Made by a program: the position numbers and the translations under genes. The notes beneath the pieces are model-generated. The model was given only the letters and a program-made list of their open reading frames with translations. It had not been told where the DNA came from and did not search any database. From an uncultured Clostridia bacterium (GTDB taxonomy: Bacteria > Bacillota > Clostridia > TANB77 > CAG-508), in the NCBI GenBank assembly GCA_944393455.1, contig CALYAH010000055.1, forward strand, positions 1 through 11,108: a stretch of DNA of 11,108 bases, written 5' to 3'. Shown here in pieces: positions 7,750-11,108 of the stretch (the first letter of the stretch is position 1; the number at the start of each line of letters is the position of its first letter).

Positions 7750-7779
7750 TTTTTTCGTAGAGTATAAAACTTTACGAAA
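7750..7779 (-). repeat. Right 30-bp inverted repeat arm
   Basis: Exact reverse complement of 7574-7603, base for base over 30 positions. The match stops sharply on both sides: 7573 G against 7780 T, and 7604 G against 7749 A. Confidence 0.95.
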
Positions 7780-7785
7780 TTTTTT
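7753..7785 (+). terminator. Terminator-like hairpin formed by the right repeat arm
   Basis: The dyad TTTCGTA (7753-7759) to TACGAAA (7773-7779), with inner AGT/ACT pairing, is followed directly by T6 (7780-7785). It would stop the rightward OFF transcript after about 40 nt. The left arm read leftward forms the same hairpin but is followed by CAACAAAGGAG with no T-run, so transcripts in the ON state should pass. Confidence 0.5.
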
Positions 7786-7787
7786 GT

Positions 7788-7839
7788 GATGTTTTTGAGT
7801 GTTTTTGGGATGTCTTTTGGGACGGAGTAAAAAAACATC
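7788..7839 (+). repeat. REP-like repeat downstream of the RAYT gene
   Basis: The full 31-nt unit is 7809-7839 (GATGTCTTTT, GGGACGGAGT, AAAAAAACATC). It is preceded by partial units GATGTTTTTG and AGTGTTTTTGG (7788-7808). It ends 14 bases after the transposase stop codon and is inverted relative to the two copies on the other side of that gene. Confidence 0.8.
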
Positions 7840-7853
7840 TTGAAAAATCGTCG

Positions 7854-8618
7854 TTACACTTTCTTCTTTATTATCAATCTTTGCATAACACCTCTTGTTA
7901 TCCCGAAAAAATTTCTTATCTCTACATAGGTCACTTTTCTCTTTTCCTTCAAATAAAAAATTAACTCTCTTAAAATTTCTCTATCTTCAAAAATTTGAAA
8001 TAATTTATACTTTCTCTCTTCTAAAAACCTTTGAATCCCTTCTATCATAATCTCTTTAATATCTTTGTTAATATCCAAAAATTCAATGCTATAATTAATA
8101 TTATAACATATATCTTCATAATCTTCTTTTGTTAAAAATTCGTGAAATTTTTTTTGATTTAAACTTTTACAGAAAAAATTATAAGATGAAAATTTGTATT
8201 GACTACAATTGTTTACCATTTTAGCCTTAACAGGATTAAAATGGATATATTTAATACATTCAATCAAATATTGATGGCTAGTTATAGGTTCACTTAAAAA
8301 TCTATCTCTATAAACATATCCCACTCGATTTCCCTTCATATAATTATAATATCTTGCATACACAGAATTAACTTTTTGCATCATTTTCGATAATTCTTGC
8401 ATATCACTTACTTTCAGTAGAAAATGACCATGATTATTCATCATGCAATATGCTATTACCTTGATATTAGTCTCTTTTCTATATTTTTTCAATAAATTAA
8501 TATATTCATATATATATCTTTTTTCCGGAAATATGTATTCCTTTTCCTGTCCTTGTATTATAATATGAAAAAAGGAAGCAGCTAAATATTTTCTTGCTTG
8601 TCTTGGAATCCTAATCAT
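7854..8618 (-). CDS. RAYT-type Y1 transposase (REP-associated tyrosine transposase, IS200-like fold)
   Basis: 254 residues and apparently intact. The start MIRIPRQARK and the segment ending IFPEKRYIYEY match the N-terminus of this family. The HUH metal site is NNHGHFLL with H63 and H65. The tyrosine helix is YLIECIKYIHFNPVKA (117-132); by analogy with the YIxxQ/YIxxNP motif Y124 is the likely nucleophile, Y117 the alternative. The C-terminal part (about 200-254) ends in a DnaA-like helix-turn-helix segment (VTYVEIRNFFGITRGVMQRL). Enzymes of this family cut single-stranded REP hairpins. Copies of a 31-nt palindromic repeat flank this gene on both sides, and others lie between genes elsewhere in the window, which supports a RAYT rather than an ordinary insertion sequence. 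The ribosome binding site (AAAGAGAG next to the ATG) is weak. Confidence 0.88.
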   Translation of the reverse strand: MIRIPRQARKYLAASFFHIIIQGQEKEYIFPEKRYIYEYINLLKKYRKETNIKVIAYCMMNNHGHFLLKVSDMQELSKMMQKVNSVYARYYNYMKGNRVGYVYRDRFLSEPITSHQYLIECIKYIHFNPVKAKMVNNCSQYKFSSYNFFCKSLNQKKFHEFLTKEDYEDICYNINYSIEFLDINKDIKEIMIEGIQRFLEERKYKLFQIFEDREILRELIFYLKEKRKVTYVEIRNFFGITRGVMQRLIIKKKV

Positions 8619-8650
8619 CTCTCTTTCTTATTTATTAATTTTTTTGTTTT

Positions 8651-8679
8651 ATATTATCATCTTTTCCATTTTTTGTAAA
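8651..8679 (-). promoter_or_regulatory. Candidate promoter of the RAYT gene
   Basis: On the minus strand TTTACA (8674-8679), 17-base spacer, TAATAT (8651-8656), 32 bases before the ATG. The -35 box directly touches the end of the REP-like copy at 8680-8710. The -10 is a modest match. Confidence 0.4.
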
Positions 8680-8710
8680 GATGTTTTTTTACTCCGTCCC
8701 AAAAAACACC
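8680..8710 (-). repeat. REP-like 31-nt repeat upstream of the RAYT gene
   Basis: GATGTTTTTTT, ACTCCGTCCC, AAAAAACACC. It differs from the perfect palindromic form at one base in the last four (CACC for CATC). It is separated by 18 bases from a second copy in the same orientation. Confidence 0.85.
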
Positions 8711-8728
8711 ATTCAAAAAGGAGAAAAG

Positions 8729-8759
8729 GATGTTTTTTTGCTCCGTCCCAAAAAACATC
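8729..8759 (-). repeat. REP-like 31-nt repeat next to the ABC-F gene end
   Basis: GATGTTTTTTT, GCTCCGTCCC, AAAAAACATC. The outer stem can be extended by G8728/C8760. On the minus strand it starts 12 bases after the ABC-F stop codon and is followed by TTTTCTCCTTTTT, so it may also act as that gene's terminator. Confidence 0.85.
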
Positions 8760-8771
8760 CCTTTAAGTATT

Positions 8772-10356
8772 TTATTCAATTCCTAAGTATTCATTGTAAG
8801 TAACCTCACGGTCGATTACTGTTCCATCTTCTTTTATATCAATAATTCTATTAGCAACAGTTTGTGTTAGCTCATGGTCATGTGATGTAAATAATATATT
8901 TCCAACAAATTTTTTCATTCCTTCGTTTACTGACGTAATACTTTCCATGTCTAAATGGTTAGTTGGTTCATCAAAGATTAAGAAGTTTGCTCCTGATAAC
9001 ATCATTTTTGATAGTACACATCTTACTTTTTCTCCTCCTGATAAAACTCTTACTTCTTTTAGGGCTTCATCTCCTGAAAATAACATTCTTCCTAAAAAAC
9101 TTCTTACATATGTTTCGTCTGGGTCTTTTGAATATTTTCTTAACCACTCTGTTACATTTTCGTCTGTATCAAATAAGTAATTATTATCTTTTGGGAAGTA
9201 ATTTTTAGTTATTGTTGTTCCCCAAATCATTTTTCCTTCATCTGGTTCTATTTCTCCTGCTATTATTTGGAATAACACGGTTTTGGCAAGTTCATTATCT
9301 GCTAAAAATGCAATTTTATCCCCTTGTTTTACATCAAATGATATTTTATCTAATAATTTTACACCATCAACTGTTTTAGAAATGTTTCTTACTTGTAAGA
9401 TTTCTCTTCCCGGTTCTCTATCTGGTTTAAAGTCTACATATGGATACTTTCTATTTGATGGTTTTATTTCATCTAATTCGATTTTCTCTAATGTCTTTTT
9501 TCTTGATGTTGCTTGCTTTGATTTTGAAGCATTTGCACTAAATCTTGCAATAAAGTCTTGTAATTCCTTTATTTTTTCTTCTTTTTTCTTGTTTTGTTCT
9601 CTTGCTTGTTTTAACGCTAATTGACTTGATTCATACCAGAAATCGTAATTTCCCGGATATACTTTAATTTTTCCAAAGTCAACATCTGCTATATGAGTAC
9701 AAACTTTATTTAAAAAATATCTATCGTGTGATACAACAATTACGGTATTTTCAAAATCCATTAAAAAGTCTTGTAACCAGTTAATACTCTTTAAGTCTAA
9801 ATCGTTTGTAGGCTCGTCTAATAGTAAAACATCTGGATTACCAAATAAACTTTGTGCTAATAATACCTTTACTTTATCTCTTGCTTCTATTTCTTTCATC
9901 ATTTTATAATGATTTTCTGGTACAATTCCTAAATCATTTAAAAGCATTGCTGCATCTGACTCTGCATTCCATCCGTCTAATTCAGCAAATCTTTCTTCTA
10001 GTTTTGCAGCTTTCATTCCATCTTCTTCTGAGAAATCTGGTTTAGCATATATTTCTTCTTTTTCTTTCATGATATCATATAACTCTTTATTTCCCATTAT
10101 AGCTGTATCAATTACTGTAAAATCCTCAAACGCAAAGTGGTCTTGCTTTAATATAGATAATCTTTCTCCTTTTTCAAGTGATACATCCCCCTTGCTTGGT
10201 TCAATTTCACCTGACAAAACTTTAAGAAAAGTTGATTTTCCCGCTCCATTAGCTCCGGATTATTCCATAACAATTTCCTTTTCCAAAACGAATATTTACA
10301 TCTTCAAATAATACTCTTTTTCCAAATCTAACAGTGACATTATTTGCTACTAACAT
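8772..10356 (-). pseudogene. ykpA: ABC-F ATPase of the YkpA/YbiT type, interrupted by a one-base frameshift
   Basis: The natural start is the ATG at 10354-10356, with AGGAGG (10363-10368) six bases upstream and a good promoter. It encodes MLVANNVTVRFGKRVLF...NCYGII (33 residues), then one extra base in the CC of ATCCGGAGC (10257/10258) shifts the frame and a TAA follows two codons later. Removing that base restores GANGAGKST (Walker A, 34-42) and a 527-residue protein. Further features, in restored numbering: Walker B LLLDEPTN (about 177-184), a lysine-rich linker with SANASKSKQATSRKK, a degenerate second Walker A (ADNELAKTVLF, about 352-362), LSGGEKVR (438-445) and FDEPTNHLD (462-470). The domain 1 signature is degenerate, as I recall it being in YkpA/YbiT relatives. 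Such proteins are soluble ribosome-associated ATPases with no membrane domain. The 481-codon downstream frame could begin only at an internal TTG (10215-10217) and lacks the first Walker A. A sequencing error is possible. Confidence 0.88.
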
Positions 10357-10385
10357 TTTTCTCCTCCTAATTTTTAGTCCTTGGT

Positions 10386-10414
10386 ATTATACACTATTTT
10401 GCTAAAAGTTTCAA
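10386..10414 (-). promoter_or_regulatory. Promoter of the ABC-F gene
   Basis: On the minus strand TTGAAA (10409-10414), 17-base spacer, TATAAT (10386-10391), 29 bases before the ATG at 10356. It is near consensus and supports that ATG as the true start rather than the internal TTG. Confidence 0.75.
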
Positions 10415-10428
10415 GCTGATTCTTGTGT

Positions 10429-10468
10429 TAAAAATGCGAATTTGAAAATTTTCAAATCCGCATTTTTT
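10429..10468 (-). terminator. Terminator of the DUF378 gene
   Basis: AAAAATGCGAATTTGAAAA (10430-10448) pairs with the following 19 bases (10449-10467) with a single mismatch. On the minus strand it begins about 20 bases after the DUF378 stop codon and ends in TTTTT. Confidence 0.8.
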
Positions 10469-10486
10469 ATATGTTTTCTAATTTTG

Positions 10487-10675
10487 TTAATCATCAAATA
10501 ATAGTTTAATTCCCCATAAACCAGATAGCCCTACTAATCCATAAATAATTCTTGATAATACTGTCATATTACCAAATATCATTTCTACTAAATTAAAGTT
10601 AAATAAACCAATTAGTCCCCAATTTATAGCTCCAATAATGATTAGAACTAATGCTATTTTGTCTATTACTTTCAT
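10487..10675 (-). CDS. DUF378 small membrane protein (YuzA-like)
   Basis: 62 residues with two hydrophobic segments: about 7-26 (IALVLIIIGAINWGLIGLF) and about 38-59 (TVLSRIIYGLVGLSGLWGIK). The GAINWGLIGLFNFNLV motif and the Y-x-x-V-G-x-x-G-L-W-G pattern are those of the DUF378 family. The function of the family is not known. AAAGGAG (10683-10689) lies seven bases before the ATG. It has its own terminator and appears to be a single-gene unit, divergent from the CapA-like gene. Confidence 0.9.
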   Translation of the reverse strand: MKVIDKIALVLIIIGAINWGLIGLFNFNLVEMIFGNMTVLSRIIYGLVGLSGLWGIKLLFDD

Positions 10676-10727
10676 GCCTTTTCTCCTTTCTTTTCATTTT
10701 TTTATTAGTATGTGAAAAAATTTTTTA

Positions 10728-10733
10728 ATTATA
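10728..10733 (-). promoter_or_regulatory. Candidate extended -10 of the DUF378 promoter
   Basis: On the minus strand TGGTATAAT (TATAAT at 10728-10733) is a perfect extended -10 element 52 bases before the start codon. No convincing -35 box is seen at 16-18 bases. Confidence 0.4.
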
Positions 10734-10740
10734 CCAATTG

Positions 10741-10769
10741 TTGAATTTTTTCCTTTTTTATGATATTTT
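10741..10769 (+). promoter_or_regulatory. Candidate promoter of the CapA-like gene
   Basis: TTGAAT (10741-10746), 17-base spacer ending in TGA, TATTTT (10764-10769). It lies 22 bases before the TTG start, so the leader would be short. It is divergent from the DUF378 promoter. Confidence 0.5.
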
Positions 10770-10779
10770 GATAAAAAAT

Positions 10780-10786
10780 GAGGTGA
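10780..10786 (+). promoter_or_regulatory. Ribosome binding site that sets a TTG start
   Basis: GAGGTGA at 10780-10786 lies five bases before the TTG at 10792. The only nearby ATG (10778) reads ATG AGG TGA and stops at once, so the TTG is the start. Confidence 0.75.
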
Positions 10787-10791
10787 TTTAT

Positions 10792-11108
10792 TTGAGAAGA
10801 AATCCTAGAAATAGAAGTAGAAATAAAAACAAAAAAAAATCACAAGACATTGACCATAAAAAAGTAACTAAAACATTAAGTATCACAGTTGCTATTTTAT
10901 TAATAATTCTTATTATAGTAGCTATTTTTTATGCTCTTCAAAATATATCTCAATATAACAAATTAATTAGTTCTTTTAACCAAGAAGCTGAAGAATCTGC
11001 AAAATCAGAAGAAGAAAATCAAAAACAATCAGAAGAAGATAACAAAATAGAAGCAACAGATGTCACATTTACTATGGCTGCTATTGGAGATATTATGTGC
11101 CATAACAC
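10792..11108 (+). CDS. CapA-like membrane-anchored protein, 3' end cut by the window edge
   Basis: Starts at TTG and runs 105 codons to the edge without a stop. A very basic, Arg/Asn/Lys-rich N-terminus (RRNPRNRSRNKNKKK) is followed by one membrane segment (about 36-56, TLSITVAILLIILIIVAIFY). Next is a Glu/Lys/Gln/Ser-rich spacer (about 70-90), and then TFTMAAIGDIMCHN, the opening strand of the CapA/PgsA family, a metallophosphatase-like fold linked to poly-gamma-glutamate or capsule synthesis. The Asp and His of GDIMCH are expected metal ligands. The topology is N-terminus inside, catalytic domain outside. Most of the domain lies beyond the window, so the assignment rests on this short motif and the layout. 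Confidence 0.75.
   Translation, partial: MRRNPRNRSRNKNKKKSQDIDHKKVTKTLSITVAILLIILIIVAIFYALQNISQYNKLISSFNQEAEESAKSEEENQKQSEEDNKIEATDVTFTMAAIGDIMCHN

Larger units (their letters stand above)
7574..7779. other. Putative invertible promoter element, seen in OFF orientation
   Basis: A perfect 30-bp inverted repeat encloses 146 bp (7604-7749) holding one strong promoter that reads rightward, away from the prepilin-like gene. There is no open reading frame of note inside. If the segment were flipped, the -35 would fall at 7638-7643 and the -10 at 7615-7620 on the minus strand, giving a leader of about 50 nt before the ATG at 7556. Size, arm length, promoter content and a downstream surface protein gene all match known phase-variable promoter switches. 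No recombinase gene lies in the window, so one would have to act in trans. A miniature inverted-repeat transposable element is the main alternative, but no target duplication is visible at the edges. Confidence 0.65.

Noticed and set aside
7574..7779. Miniature inverted-repeat transposable element
   Set aside because: Not excluded, but no target duplication is seen at the borders, and the enclosed consensus promoter next to a surface protein gene is better explained by an invertible switch.
8947..9624. Plus-strand open frames across the ABC-F gene
   Set aside because: They are shadows of the conserved minus-strand ATPase gene, with no family resemblance and no ribosome binding sites.
10215..10217. 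TTG start giving a 481-residue ABC-F protein
   Set aside because: There is no ribosome binding site, it falls inside the first ATPase domain (the Leu of KVLSGEIEP), and a far better start lies at 10356 in the other frame.

Overview
The window comes from a very A+T-rich, low-GC Gram-positive bacterium. The evidence is strong AGGAGG-type ribosome binding sites, TTG start codons, an ABC-F protein close to Bacillus YkpA, a YuzA-like DUF378 protein, and a prepilin-like protein with the KGIT...LIITIIVLIILAG leader common in clostridia. An uncultured gut-type member of the Clostridia is the best guess; species cannot be named from this sequence.

Layout. Positions 2-2821 (+) hold a membrane histidine kinase, cut by the left edge, followed by a response regulator with an HD-GYP cyclic-di-GMP phosphodiesterase output. 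These two converge on a minus-strand pair: tex (3016-5199) and, upstream of it, a GNAT acetyltransferase (5288-5857). Next on the minus strand is a prepilin-like GLUG-repeat surface protein (6087-7556), a RAYT-type Y1 transposase (7854-8618), a YkpA/YbiT-like ABC-F ATPase broken by a frameshift (8772-10356), and a DUF378 membrane protein (10487-10675). A CapA-like membrane-anchored protein with a TTG start (10792-) leaves the window on the plus strand.

Two non-coding systems stand out. (1) A perfect 30-bp inverted repeat (7574-7603 / 7750-7779) encloses 146 bp that carry a near-consensus promoter, TTGACA-17-TATTAT. It lies directly upstream of the prepilin-like gene, and the promoter points away from that gene. 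This is the layout of a phase-variable invertible promoter, seen here in the OFF orientation. Inversion would place the promoter about 50 nt before the ribosome binding site. The far arm is followed by six T's and looks like a terminator for the OFF transcript. (2) Seven copies of a 31-nt partly palindromic repeat (core GGGACGGAGT or its complement) lie only between genes. They flank the RAYT gene on both sides in inverted orientation, so this resembles a REP/RAYT pair. Several copies also form, or sit inside, gene-end hairpins.

The kinase and HD-GYP regulator probably form one pathway lowering cyclic di-GMP. A link to the surface protein is only a guess. The ABC-F frameshift falls at the first Walker A motif and is either a recent null mutation or a sequencing error.
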